Assembly: GCA_021199375.1 (NCBI GenBank) | Contig: JAJQIB010000012.1 | Coordinates: 1 to 64,000 of the forward strand | Length of the DNA: 64,000 nucleotides | Direction: 5' to 3' | Source: Ruminococcus sp. | Lineage (GTDB): Bacteria; Bacillota; Clostridia; Oscillospirales; Ruminococcaceae | Part shown: positions 1-8,137 of the stretch, piece by piece | How the letters are laid out: every line of letters starts with the position of its first letter | How positions within the stretch are numbered: position 1 is the stretch's first letter | Position numbers and translations under genes: made by a program | Notes under the pieces: generated by a model | The model's input: only the letters and a program-made list of their open reading frames with translations | The model's database searches: none | Told to the model about the DNA's origin: nothing

Positions 1-71
1 TGTCCCGACCTCCTTTTCGTTAGTTTCTTGGTCTAACTTTTGGGGGTCGGGACAACGAGGGCGGTTATTTT
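1..71 (-). terminator. Partial intrinsic terminator of the small toxin-like gene
   Basis: A perfect 10-bp inverted repeat (positions 1-10 with 45-54) lies directly downstream of the tiny minus-strand hydrophobic ORF. The right arm continues outward into ACGAGGGCGGTT (55-66), which includes the stop codon region, so the full stem probably extends beyond base 1 of the window. Small type I toxin genes of Firmicutes typically end in a long stem of this kind (family knowledge). That the left arm continues outside the window is inference. Confidence 0.6.
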
Positions 72-142
72 TTTATGTTCTTAATCAGCTCTGTGAGAGC
101 GACAAGCAACACTATAGCTAAAATCAAGTAAATGATTTCCAT
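65..142 (-). CDS. Tiny hydrophobic peptide, type I toxin / holin-like
   Basis: This 25-residue ORF begins MEIIYLILAIVLL and ends with a lysine-rich tail (LIKNIKK). It is a single membrane segment followed by positive charge, the shape of Fst/TxpA/BsrG-like type I toxins annotated as putative holin-like toxins in Firmicutes. An AGGAGG sits 7 bases before the ATG, a consensus promoter lies about 160 bases upstream, and a long stem-loop follows the stop. If it is a toxin it would act at the cytoplasmic membrane and be silenced by an antisense RNA. I see no clear antitoxin promoter, and its site may lie outside the window to the left. The gene is too short for similarity alone to prove function; the call rests on architecture. 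Confidence 0.6.
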   Translation of the reverse strand: MEIIYLILAIVLLVALTELIKNIKK

Positions 143-143
143 G

Positions 144-200
144 CTATCGCCTCCTTTCTCCGCTGACAATTTCACATAGCCTTTCGACCGTGATACTCAT
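144..200 (-). CDS. Possible 18-codon leader ORF coupled to the toxin-like gene
   Basis: An ATG-initiated ORF (MSITVERLCEIVSGERRR) runs through the toxin's Shine-Dalgarno site and stops one base before the toxin ATG (TAG-C-ATG). Ribosomes finishing it would be well placed to start the toxin, so it could act as a translational coupling leader. It has no clear Shine-Dalgarno of its own, so it may be fortuitous. Confidence 0.25.
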   Translation of the reverse strand: MSITVERLCEIVSGERRR

Positions 201-221
201 GCCGTTTTGCGTGAGATAAGG

Positions 222-285
222 AAATTCGCTTCTGCGAATTTTTAGCGCAAAAGCGAAGCGTTGTGCGACCGCCTACCGTGTAGGT
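222..285. repeat. Two small hairpins in the toxin-gene 5' leader
   Basis: The 5' untranslated region of the toxin-like gene contains an 8-bp hairpin (222-229 with 234-241, loop TTCT) and a 5-bp hairpin (273-277 with 281-285). Structured leaders that delay ribosome loading are typical of type I toxin mRNAs; a role here is inference. Confidence 0.35.
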
Positions 286-300
286 CTTACCCTTGTTTTT

Positions 301-329
301 ATTATATCATAATTCGGCAAATTTGTCAA
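301..329 (-). promoter_or_regulatory. Consensus sigma-A promoter for the toxin-like gene
   Basis: On the minus strand TTGACA (329-324) and TATAAT (306-301) are separated by exactly 17 bases, a perfect match to the housekeeping promoter. Transcription would start near 294, giving a leader of about 150 bases before the small hydrophobic ORF. Confidence 0.8.
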
Positions 330-340
330 CTGGGCTTTGG

Positions 341-373
341 GCTTGCTCAAACATACGTTCGGACTTCTACTTT
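341..373. repeat. Imperfect direct repeat, copy 1
   Basis: This 33-bp stretch matches 634-666 at 28 of 33 positions in the same orientation. It includes a degraded version (348-361) of the LexA-like palindrome that is intact in copy 2. The two copies bracket about 260 bp of non-coding, structure-rich DNA. Confidence 0.5.
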
Positions 374-388
374 GTTTGCAAGCCCTAA

Positions 389-448
389 AAATACGGTTTC
401 GCACACGTATATCGTGTGTGCGATTCGCTAAAGCGAACCACCGTATTT
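389..448. other. Predicted three-way-junction nucleic acid structure
   Basis: A 9-bp outer stem (389-397 with 440-448) encloses two hairpins: 399-407 with 413-423 (with a 2-base bulge) and 424-428 with 433-437 (loop TAAA). This nesting is unlikely by chance in 60 bp and suggests a structured RNA or a former mobile-element end. No promoter is evident and the strand is unknown. The 143-814 stretch holds no convincing gene besides the toxin leader. Confidence 0.35.
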
Positions 449-633
449 CCAAACGTTTGTTTAGTGTATCTATGACTTTAGTTCATACTAGATTTTTTAA
501 ACAACACGAAAGTTTAAGCTTATACATTGTGATAAACACGAACAATCTAGCTTCTAGTTTCTTACTTCTAGCTTCTAGCAGGGTGTAGATGGTGCAGATA
601 TTTTAGAACCCGCACCCTGCACCTCCCCCCTGA

Positions 634-666
634 GCTTGCTCGAACGTATGTTCGGGCTTTTACTTT
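634..666. repeat. Imperfect direct repeat, copy 2, with LexA-like palindrome
   Basis: This is the second copy of the 33-bp repeat at 341-373. Within it CGAACGTATGTTCG (641-654) matches the Gram-positive SOS box consensus (CGAAC-RNRY-GTTYG) and is almost a perfect palindrome. No SOS gene follows; the next gene is manA, 160 bp away. Confidence 0.45.
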
Positions 667-704
667 CGCTTAGCTTTTCCTACATTAATTTTTTCTTATC
701 ACAG

Positions 705-734
705 TTGACAAACTGCTCTTTAATATGTTATAAT
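705..734 (+). promoter_or_regulatory. Promoter upstream of manA
   Basis: TTGACA (705-710) and TATAAT (729-734) with an 18-bp spacer lie 80 bases ahead of manA. This is the likely start of the manA-glucokinase-ilvD transcript. Confidence 0.7.
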
Positions 735-814
735 AGTTTATACAAAAGCTCTATACAAAACTGACTATTAGAAATAGCTTTGAATATAAAATGCCGTGAA
801 AGGGTGGATGGATT

Positions 815-1759
815 TTGGCTATTATAAAATTATCTCCTGCATTTAAGGATTATATATGGGGAGGAACAAGGCTTCGTGATGAGTATGGCAAGCAGTGCGA
901 CCTCGAAAGGGTTGCAGAGAGCTGGGAGCTTTCCTGTCACAAGGACGGTGAAAGCCGTGTTTGCAGCGGTGAGGACAAGGGTCTTACGCTGTCTGAATAT
1001 ATTAAAAAGCACGGAAAGACTGTTTTGGGTACAGACTGCGAAAAGTTTGAGGAGTTTCCTATTCTCATTAAGCTTATTGACGCTAAGAATAACCTATCGG
1101 TTCAGGTGCATCCTGATAACGAGTACGCTCAGCGTGTTGAGGGTGAGTACGGCAAAACCGAAATGTGGTATGTAGTAGACTGCGATGAGGGTGCATCTCT
1201 TATCTACGGCTTCGACCATGAGATTTCTAAGGAGGAGTTTGCAGGAAGGATTGAGGATAACACTCTGCTTGAGGTTACAAACTCCGTTCCTGTTAAGAAG
1301 GGCGATGTGTTCTTTATTGAGGCAGGCACGCTTCATGCAATCGGCAAGGGTATACTGATTGCCGAGATTCAACAGAATTCCAACACCACATATCGCGTTT
1401 ATGATTACGGCAGGGTAGGTGCAGACGGCAAGCCTCGTCAGCTTCATGTTGAAAAGGCTAAGGATGTGACAACGCTCGCTCCTGCTAAAAGCTATCCCGA
1501 AACGCCGCTTGAGCAGATGGATGGCTACACAATTAAGCTTCTCGCAAGCTGCGACTACTTTACCACCTACCGTGTTGACGTTTCATCTAAGGCTGTACTT
1601 AACGCTGACGATAAAAGCTTTAATAGCCTGCTCATCCTTGAGGGAGAGGCGACCATCGGCGATATTAAGGCGGTCAAGGGTGAAAGCGTGTTTATCTCCG
1701 CAGGTGATGGCGAGTACACCATCGAAGGCAAATGTCAGCTTGTCTTAACTAAGGTTTAA
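815..1759 (+). CDS. manA: Mannose-6-phosphate isomerase, class I
   Basis: Interconverts mannose 6-phosphate and fructose 6-phosphate in the cytoplasm. The 314-residue length fits the short bacterial class I type. The cupin zinc ligands are visible: His99 in VQVHPDN, Glu116 in KTEMWYV and His174 in EAGTLHAIG. The start is a TTG with GGGTGG about 7 bases upstream; the ATG at 808 is out of frame. A consensus promoter precedes it and a ROK kinase follows after 25 bases, so the pair feeds mannose and glucose into glycolysis. This suits an organism that also carries mannanase-like and beta-galactosidase-like genes in this window. Confidence 0.93.
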   Translation: MAIIKLSPAFKDYIWGGTRLRDEYGKQCDLERVAESWELSCHKDGESRVCSGEDKGLTLSEYIKKHGKTVLGTDCEKFEEFPILIKLIDAKNNLSVQVHPDNEYAQRVEGEYGKTEMWYVVDCDEGASLIYGFDHEISKEEFAGRIEDNTLLEVTNSVPVKKGDVFFIEAGTLHAIGKGILIAEIQQNSNTTYRVYDYGRVGADGKPRQLHVEKAKDVTTLAPAKSYPETPLEQMDGYTIKLLASCDYFTTYRVDVSSKAVLNADDKSFNSLLILEGEATIGDIKAVKGESVFISAGDGEYTIEGKCQLVLTKV

Positions 1760-1784
1760 AAAAATCAAGTAGAGGATTACTAAT

Positions 1785-2750
1785 ATGAAATACTATATAG
1801 GAATTGATTTAGGCGGCACTAACATAAAGGCTGGTGTTGTCTCTGAGGACTTTAAAATTTTGGCTAAAGCATCGTGCAAGACAAATCTTCCCCGTCCCGC
1901 TGAGGCTATCTGTAAGGACATGGCTAAGGTTGCGCTTGACGCTGTAGAAAAGGCTCATCTGACGCTTGATGATATCGAGTCTGTAGGTATAGGCACTCCT
2001 GGCACGGCAAACTCTGAAACCGGTGTCATCGAGTACTCAAACAACCTTGGATTTTTAGATTTTCATGTAGTAGAGCTAATGAGAACCTTCATCGATAAGC
2101 CCTGCTACGTCGAAAACGACGCTAATGCTGCTGCCTATGGCGAATTTGTCGCAGGCGCTGCAAGAGGAGCGAACAATGCTGTATGTATAACGCTCGGTAC
2201 CGGTGTCGGCGGCGGAATTATAATAAACGGAAAAATCTACTCTGGCTCAAACTTCGCGGGAGCGGAAATCGGACACACCGTAATAGATCCCAACGGCCCA
2301 CAGTGCACCTGTGGCAGACACGGCTGCTTTGAGGTATTCTCATCCGCAACAGGACTTGTACGAATGACCAAAGAGGCGATGACTGAAGATCACGGCTCGG
2401 TTATGTGGCGAATGAACGAGGAGGACGGCAAGGTGTCGGCAAGAACGGCATTTAACGCCATGCGTGAGGGAGATCGTGCAGGAAAGGAAGTCGTTGACAA
2501 GTACATCAAGTACCTAGCCTGTGGAATCACCAACACGATAAACATCTTCCAGCCCGACATTCTGTGTATAGGCGGAGGAGTCTGCAATGAGGGCGATCCC
2601 CTGCTTTTGCCGCTAAGAGAGCTTGTCGCCAAGGAGGTATACACCAAAAACTCAGAGAAGAACACTGAAATAGTAATAGCTGAGCTCGGAAACGATGCGG
2701 GAATTATAGGTGCGGCTTTTCTGGGACTAAATTCATCCGTAAATGCTTAA
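1785..2750 (+). CDS. glkA: ROK-family glucokinase
   Basis: Phosphorylates glucose to glucose 6-phosphate with ATP. The protein has the phosphate-binding GIDLGGTNIKAG motif at residues 5-16, the second sugar-kinase segment ENDANAAAYGE around 110-120, and the ROK zinc signature with His164, Cys174, Cys176 and Cys181 (CTCGRHGCFE). The 321-residue length is normal for a ROK glucokinase rather than a NagC-like repressor, since there is no N-terminal helix-turn-helix. GAGGATTACTAAT precedes the ATG. It sits 25 bases behind manA and 33 bases before ilvD, consistent with cotranscription. The exact sugar (glucose, mannose or fructose) cannot be fixed from sequence. Confidence 0.88.
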   Translation: MKYYIGIDLGGTNIKAGVVSEDFKILAKASCKTNLPRPAEAICKDMAKVALDAVEKAHLTLDDIESVGIGTPGTANSETGVIEYSNNLGFLDFHVVELMRTFIDKPCYVENDANAAAYGEFVAGAARGANNAVCITLGTGVGGGIIINGKIYSGSNFAGAEIGHTVIDPNGPQCTCGRHGCFEVFSSATGLVRMTKEAMTEDHGSVMWRMNEEDGKVSARTAFNAMREGDRAGKEVVDKYIKYLACGITNTINIFQPDILCIGGGVCNEGDPLLLPLRELVAKEVYTKNSEKNTEIVIAELGNDAGIIGAAFLGLNSSVNA

Positions 2751-2783
2751 AATATCCATAAAATTTTATCGGAGGTAATATAA

Positions 2784-4475
2784 ATGTCAGAATGTAAAGA
2801 ATGTAATGAGTGCAACTTTTTCTGTGAGGGTGCAGATAAGGCTCCCCAGAGATCTCTATTTAATGCGCTTGGCATGACGAATGAGGAGATGGAGCGTCCG
2901 CTGGTCGGAATAGTTTCATCCTACAACGAAATCGTGCCCGGTCACATGAATATCGACAAGATAGTTGAGGCTGTAAAGATGGGCGTGGCAATGGCAGGAG
3001 GCACTCCTGTGGTATTCCCTGCAATCGCTGTATGTGACGGCATCGCAATGGGTCATCAGGGCATGAAATATTCGCTCGTAACACGTGACCTAATCGCTGA
3101 CAGCACCGAATGTATGGCTTTAGCTCATCACTTTGACGCTCTCGTAATGGTTCCCAACTGCGACAAGAACGTTCCGGGACTTCTTATGGCGGCGGCAAGG
3201 GTAAATGTACCGACCATTTTTGTATCGGGCGGGCCTATGCTTGCAGGACACGTTCAGGGCAAGAAGACCTCGCTTTCAAGTATGTTTGAGGCTGTAGGCT
3301 CATATTCAGCAGGCACGCTTGATAAGGAAGGACTTGACGAATTTGAAAACAAGGCATGTCCTACCTGCGGCAGCTGCTCGGGTATGTACACGGCAAACTC
3401 TATGAACTGCTTAACCGAGGTTCTAGGCATGGGACTAAGAGGAAACGGCACAATTCCAGCCGTATACTCTGAAAGAATTAAGCTTGCAAAGAGAGCAGGT
3501 ATGCAGGTAATGGAGCTTTATCGCAAGAATATCCGTCCACGTGACATTATGACCGAAAAGGCCTTCACAAATGCGCTTACTATGGATATGGCGCTTGGCT
3601 GCTCGACAAACTCGATGCTGCACCTTCCTGCTATTGCACACGAGTGCGGAGTTACAATTAACCCCGACATCGCAAACGGCATCAGTGAAAAAACACCGAA
3701 CCTCTGTCACCTAGCTCCTGCAGGCAAGACCTACATGGAGGATTTAAACGAAGCAGGCGGAGTTTATGCGGTTATGAAGGAGCTCGACAAGAAAAATCTA
3801 CTCTACACCGATATAATCACCTGCACAGGAAAAACAGTCGGCGAGAATATAAAGGACGCTAAAAACCTAAATCCCGACATCATCCGTCCTATCGACAATC
3901 CCTACTCCGAAACAGGCGGTATAGCGGTGCTTAGAGGAAATCTTGCTCCCGACACCTGTGTAGTCAAGAGAAGTGCGGTAGCTCCCGAAATGCTCAAGCA
4001 TGAAGGCCCTGCTAAGTGCTACGACTGCGAGGAGGATGCAATTGAAGCTATAAAGGGCGGCAAAATTGAAGCTGGCGATGTAGTTGTAATTCGCTATGAA
4101 GGACCAAAGGGAGGCCCGGGAATGAGAGAAATGCTCAACCCCACATCTGCGATTATGGGTATGGGACTCGGCTCATCGGTAGCGCTAATTACAGACGGAA
4201 GATTTAGCGGTGCTACAAGAGGAGCGGCTATCGGGCACGTATCACCCGAAGCGGCAGTAGGCGGCACGATTGCACTTGTCGAGGATGGCGATATCATCTC
4301 GATAAACATCCCTGAAAACACAATTGAGCTTAAGGTATCAGATGATGAGCTTGCAAGGAGAAGAGCGGCTTGGAAGTCAAGAGAGCCTAAGATTACTACA
4401 GGATATCTTGCAAGATACGCATCTCTTGTAACCTCAGCGAACACAGGTGCAATACTCAAAAACCTAGGTCAATGA
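2784..4475 (+). CDS. ilvD: Dihydroxy-acid dehydratase
   Basis: Dehydrates 2,3-dihydroxy-isovalerate and -methylvalerate to the 2-oxo acids in valine and isoleucine synthesis, using an oxygen-sensitive Fe-S cluster. The IlvD/Edd signatures are present: [11 protein letters not shown] around residue 84, PNCDKNVPG with Cys126, and the cluster motif [12 protein letters not shown] around 192-203; the C-terminal TDGRFSG segment is also intact. The 563-residue length is typical. Odd feature: the N-terminus begins with four closely spaced cysteines (C4, C7, C10, C14), which is not part of the usual IlvD fold. GGAGG precedes the ATG. No other branched-chain synthesis gene lies nearby and no T-box leader is visible. 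Confidence 0.95.
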   Translation: MSECKECNECNFFCEGADKAPQRSLFNALGMTNEEMERPLVGIVSSYNEIVPGHMNIDKIVEAVKMGVAMAGGTPVVFPAIAVCDGIAMGHQGMKYSLVTRDLIADSTECMALAHHFDALVMVPNCDKNVPGLLMAAARVNVPTIFVSGGPMLAGHVQGKKTSLSSMFEAVGSYSAGTLDKEGLDEFENKACPTCGSCSGMYTANSMNCLTEVLGMGLRGNGTIPAVYSERIKLAKRAGMQVMELYRKNIRPRDIMTEKAFTNALTMDMALGCSTNSMLHLPAIAHECGVTINPDIANGISEKTPNLCHLAPAGKTYMEDLNEAGGVYAVMKELDKKNLLYTDIITCTGKTVGENIKDAKNLNPDIIRPIDNPYSETGGIAVLRGNLAPDTCVVKRSAVAPEMLKHEGPAKCYDCEEDAIEAIKGGKIEAGDVVVIRYEGPKGGPGMREMLNPTSAIMGMGLGSSVALITDGRFSGATRGAAIGHVSPEAAVGGTIALVEDGDIISINIPENTIELKVSDDELARRRAAWKSREPKITTGYLARYASLVTSANTGAILKNLGQ

Positions 4476-4532
4476 AATTTTTAGCAGGATTGCTTTTGAA
4501 TAAAAACCGATTTATGAAAGGATTTGATTTTT

Positions 4533-5084
4533 ATGAAGGCTTTGAAGATGTTTGGACGTATACTCATTACGATATTCTTTATCGTGCTGATTGCGGCGAT
4601 TATACTTGTTCTATCCTACACACTAAGCTCGCCCGACAAGACAATAGGCTCAGAAAGCCGTGGACTTATAACAGGTCCGTGGGAGCAGCTTCAGGATACT
4701 AATGACGATGATCAGGCGCTTTGGAAATTCTCGTTTACACAAAACGGCGACTTTCAGATTGTAGAGGGTGATGAGCTTATCGCTGAGGGCTATTGCAAGA
4801 TTGATGAGGACAGTGGAAAGATTAAGCTGTTTATTCTGCCCTGGAAGGTTACGGATGAATTTAGCAAGTATGTAAAGTACTTTATGTTCGCAGAAGTCTC
4901 CTACAGCAACCTTGAGGTTTCGCTTGATGATGACGATGAGATTGTTGAGGGCGAGGAGCCTACAGTACAGTTTCTCATCAGAACCAATGACGGCTCGGAC
5001 GAATCCAAGGTGTTCACCTGCAAGATGTATGAGGTTACCATTGACCTATATGAATCTGAGTACGACCTAACCAAGGACGCTTAA
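4533..5084 (+). CDS. Membrane-anchored protein of unknown function
   Basis: I do not recognise a family. The 183-residue product has one hydrophobic segment at about residues 7-28, then an acidic soluble region rich in Asp and Glu, so it is probably anchored in the membrane with its C-terminus outside. I chose the ATG at 4533 over the upstream in-frame TTG because AAAGGA lies about 10 bases ahead of it. It sits between ilvD and pyrC with only 3 bases before pyrC and is likely cotranscribed. The soluble part resembles small lipocalin-like extracellular domains only in general character, and I would not assign a role. Confidence 0.7.
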   Translation: MKALKMFGRILITIFFIVLIAAIILVLSYTLSSPDKTIGSESRGLITGPWEQLQDTNDDDQALWKFSFTQNGDFQIVEGDELIAEGYCKIDEDSGKIKLFILPWKVTDEFSKYVKYFMFAEVSYSNLEVSLDDDDEIVEGEEPTVQFLIRTNDGSDESKVFTCKMYEVTIDLYESEYDLTKDA

Positions 5085-5087
5085 GTA

Positions 5088-6359
5088 ATGGATTTGATCT
5101 TAAAGAACATACACGCTGTAGATCCGCTTAGCGGACTTGATGAAATCACCGACATAGCGATTGACGGCGGCAAAATAAAAAAAATCGGACGCTTAAGTGA
5201 GGAAGCTGAGCGTGTAATCGACTGTACGGGGCTTTATGCCGTGGCGGGCTTGTTTGATATGCACGTTCACTTTCGTGACCCAGGACTCACCCACAAGGAG
5301 GACATCTTTAGTGGAGCGAACGCCGCAAAGGCAGGAGGAGTCACGGGAGTACTGCTTATGCCCAATACCAAGCCTGCCTGCGACAATGCTGACACGGTGA
5401 GGTATATCCTTGAGCGTGGCAGACAAACGGGAATAAATATCTACACCTCGGCTTGCATAACTAAGGGAATGGCAAGCGGTGAGCTTTGCGACTACGATGA
5501 GCTGAAGCGGGCTGGAGTCTTTGCGATAACGGACGATGGCAGACCGGTCGAAAACGCTGAGCTTATGCGTCAGGCGTTAGAGCTTTCGGTGACAAATGGA
5601 ATGACCGTGCTTTCTCACTGTGAGGACTTAAGCATAATAAACGGCGGCATAATAAACAAAGGCGAGGTGTCAAAGGCACTAGGCGTCAAGGGCATGGACA
5701 GGGCAAGCGAGGACTACATAACTGCTCGTGAAATTGCTCTTGCGGCATCAGTAGGCGCACATATACACATTTGCCATGTATCAACCTACGGCTCGGTAAG
5801 CATAATACGTGCGGCTAAGCGTGATGGGGTGAACGTCACCTGTGAAACAGCTCCGCACTACTTTACATTTACAGACGAAAAGCTTTATGCGCGTGACGCT
5901 GACTTTAGGATGTCGCCGCCCTTAAGAACCGAGCGTGACCGAAGGGCTATTGAGGAGGCTCTGCTTGACGGCACAATCGACTGTATTATAACAGACCACG
6001 CTCCGCACACGGCTGAGGAAAAGGCTGACTTTTATAAAGCTCCAAACGGAGTTGTAGGTCTTGAAACCTCACTTGCGGCAACGCTCACCCAGCTATATCA
6101 CGGCGGAAAATGCACGATTTCGGACATAGCGAGGCTTATGAGTGTGAATCCACGCAGGGTGTTAGGACTTGAGGCTGTCAGAATTGCTGAGGGCGAGAGG
6201 GCGGAGCTTTGCATATTTGATCCTGAGCGTGAATGGGTGGTAGATCCCGACAAGCTTCACTCGAAGTCGCACAACTCGGTGTTTAAGGGAGCTACGCTTA
6301 AGGGCAGGGTGATTTACACCATCTGCGGCGGCAAGCTGGTTTTTGAATTGGAGAACTAA
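5088..6359 (+). CDS. pyrC: Dihydroorotase
   Basis: Catalyses ring closure of N-carbamoyl-aspartate to dihydroorotate in pyrimidine synthesis. At 423 residues it is a class I (long) dihydroorotase of the amidohydrolase superfamily. Metal-binding motifs are DMHVHFRDPG (His59, His61), SHCED, HICHVS and the catalytic-Asp segment TDHAPHT. It begins a pyrC-pyrF-pyrK-pyrD run covering most of the route from carbamoyl-aspartate to UMP; pyrB, carAB and pyrE are not in the window. No PyrR-type attenuator is evident upstream. The stop lies 4 bases before the chosen pyrF start, implying translational coupling. Confidence 0.95.
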   Translation: MDLILKNIHAVDPLSGLDEITDIAIDGGKIKKIGRLSEEAERVIDCTGLYAVAGLFDMHVHFRDPGLTHKEDIFSGANAAKAGGVTGVLLMPNTKPACDNADTVRYILERGRQTGINIYTSACITKGMASGELCDYDELKRAGVFAITDDGRPVENAELMRQALELSVTNGMTVLSHCEDLSIINGGIINKGEVSKALGVKGMDRASEDYITAREIALAASVGAHIHICHVSTYGSVSIIRAAKRDGVNVTCETAPHYFTFTDEKLYARDADFRMSPPLRTERDRRAIEEALLDGTIDCIITDHAPHTAEEKADFYKAPNGVVGLETSLAATLTQLYHGGKCTISDIARLMSVNPRRVLGLEAVRIAEGERAELCIFDPEREWVVDPDKLHSKSHNSVFKGATLKGRVIYTICGGKLVFELEN

Positions 6360-6363
6360 TTAC

Positions 6364-7311
6364 ATGGCATTTGACAGGCTTATAGAAAATATAGTAAAAA
6401 CTCAAAATCCCTCGGTGGTGGGACTAGACCCTAAGCTTGAGTACGTACCCGACTTTATTGTTGACAAAAGAGTTGAGAAGTACGGAAAAACTCTAAAGGC
6501 GGCAGCTAAAGCCATATGGGACTTTAACAAGGCGATAATTGACGAAATACACGACATCTGCCCTGCTATAAAGCCACAGGCGGCATACTACGAAATGTAC
6601 GGAATAGAGGGCATAAAGACCCTCTACAAGACAATTAGCTATGCTAAGGAAAAGGGAATGTTTGTAATAACCGATGGCAAGCGAAATGACATAGGTGCTA
6701 CTATGACGGCGTATGCTACTGCTCACTTAGGCTACACGGAGGTTTGCGGTGAGCAGATTGCGGCATTTGATTCGGATGCACTTACAGTAAACGGCTACCT
6801 CGGAACGGACGGAATTTCTCCGCTATTAGAGCAGTGCAGAGAGTACGATAAGGGCATATTTGTGCTGGTAAAGACCTCGAACAAGTCGAGCGGCGAGCTT
6901 CAGGATCTTGAGCTTACATCAGGCAAGAGCGTTTATGCAACCATGGGAGATATGTGCGAAAAATGGGGCGGTGAGCTTCAGGGCAAATACGGCTACAGCG
7001 GAGTTGGAGCGGTTGTAGGAGCTACCTATCCCGAACAGCTTGAGGAGATGAGAGCGGCGCTTCCACACACCTTTTTCCTGGTTCCCGGCTACGGAGCGCA
7101 GGGCGGCGGTGCTGCCGGCGTTTCAAAGGGCTTTGACAAAAACGGACTAGGAGCGATTGTAAACTCATCACGTGGCGTTATGTGCGCATACAAAAAGGAG
7201 GAATCCTGTGATGAGCACGACTTCGCAAAGGCGGCAAGACGAGAGGTTATACGCATGAAGGAGGACATAATCTCATATCTGCCGAGGATAGTCCTTCCTA
7301 CTAATGAATAA
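6364..7311 (+). CDS. pyrF: Orotidine 5'-phosphate decarboxylase, type 2
   Basis: Decarboxylates OMP to UMP. The sequence belongs to the longer type 2 PyrF family (about 300 residues), with GLDPKLEYVPD near the N-terminus, KPQAAYYE, and the catalytic TDGKRNDIGAT segment carrying the Lys-Asp array. The ATG at 6364 is chosen because GGAG lies 11 bases upstream and the protein then begins at the usual MAFDRL; an upstream in-frame ATG inside pyrC would add seven unrelated residues. An intrinsic terminator follows, so some transcripts may stop before pyrK. Confidence 0.93.
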   Translation: MAFDRLIENIVKTQNPSVVGLDPKLEYVPDFIVDKRVEKYGKTLKAAAKAIWDFNKAIIDEIHDICPAIKPQAAYYEMYGIEGIKTLYKTISYAKEKGMFVITDGKRNDIGATMTAYATAHLGYTEVCGEQIAAFDSDALTVNGYLGTDGISPLLEQCREYDKGIFVLVKTSNKSSGELQDLELTSGKSVYATMGDMCEKWGGELQGKYGYSGVGAVVGATYPEQLEEMRAALPHTFFLVPGYGAQGGGAAGVSKGFDKNGLGAIVNSSRGVMCAYKKEESCDEHDFAKAARREVIRMKEDIISYLPRIVLPTNE

Positions 7312-7315
7312 CAGC

Positions 7316-7342
7316 AAATAGGCGGAGCTTTCCGCCTATTTT
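7316..7342 (+). terminator. Intrinsic terminator between pyrF and pyrK
   Basis: An 11-bp perfect stem (7316-7326 with 7331-7341, loop GCTT) runs into a short T tract. It separates pyrF from pyrK, so it may attenuate expression of pyrKD relative to pyrCF. Confidence 0.75.
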
Positions 7343-7366
7343 AATCTACCGAAAAGGATTGATAGA

Positions 7367-8137
7367 ATGTACAAGCAAGGCAAATTTGAGATAATAAAAA
7401 AGCGCACCTTAGCGTGCGGTATTTTTGATATAACGGTGCACTGCCCTGAAATAGCGTCGCTTGCGAATGCGGGTCAGTTTGCGCAAATTGCAGCTGACGG
7501 GTTCTTTTTAAGGCGTCCTATCTCGATATGCGATATAGACAAGCAGGGCGGCAATATACGCTTTGTATTTGAGGTAAGGGGTAAGGGTACCGAGAGGATT
7601 TCTGAGCTTAACAAGGGCGATCTCATCGACATAATAGCGCCTCTTGGCAACGGATTTACGCTTCTTGAGAATAAAAAGGCAGTATGCATTGGCGGCGGAA
7701 TCGGCACACCTCCTATGCTGTCGGTTGCTTATTACTATGGCAAAAATGCTCAGGTGATAAGCGGATTTAGAACAGCTTCACTTGCAATTTTACAGGATGA
7801 TTTTAAAAAGGCAGGCTGTGATGCTACGCTTTGCACCGATGACGGAACTGCAGGAATACACGGATTTGTCACCGAACCGCTTAAGGCTAGACTAGAGTCT
7901 GGCGATGTTCCCGACATAATCTACGCCTGTGGACCATCTCCTATGCTTAAGAATGTTGTAAGCATTGCCAAAGAGTATGGCGTAAAATGCGAGGTGTCAC
8001 TAGAGCAGAGAATGGCTTGCGGTGTAGGTGCTTGCTTGGTATGCGCCTGCAAAACAGTGAAGGACGGCGAAAGCTTTCTTAAGCACGTCTGCAAGGACGG
8101 TCCTGTATTTGACGGTGAGGAGGTTGATTTTTCATGA
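7367..8137 (+). CDS. pyrK: Dihydroorotate dehydrogenase electron-transfer subunit
   Basis: An iron-sulfur flavoprotein that passes electrons from dihydroorotate oxidation to NAD+ in class 1B enzymes. The FAD-binding segment FLRRPISICD lies near residue 50, the NAD-binding glycine-rich stretch GGGIGTPPML near 108, and the [2Fe-2S] cysteines are clustered at the C-terminus in MACGVGACLVCAC...HVC. The 256-residue length is normal. The stop overlaps the pyrD start (ATGA), as expected for two subunits of one complex. Confidence 0.94.
   Translation: MYKQGKFEIIKKRTLACGIFDITVHCPEIASLANAGQFAQIAADGFFLRRPISICDIDKQGGNIRFVFEVRGKGTERISELNKGDLIDIIAPLGNGFTLLENKKAVCIGGGIGTPPMLSVAYYYGKNAQVISGFRTASLAILQDDFKKAGCDATLCTDDGTAGIHGFVTEPLKARLESGDVPDIIYACGPSPMLKNVVSIAKEYGVKCEVSLEQRMACGVGACLVCACKTVKDGESFLKHVCKDGPVFDGEEVDFS

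Noticed and set aside
337-588. An 83-codon plus-strand ORF in the intergenic region
   Set aside because: No Shine-Dalgarno, low-complexity Ser/Leu-rich product, and it runs through the structured repeat region; likely random.
625-630. A C6 run before manA
   Set aside because: Short, non-coding and not near a start codon, so not counted with the poly-G switches.
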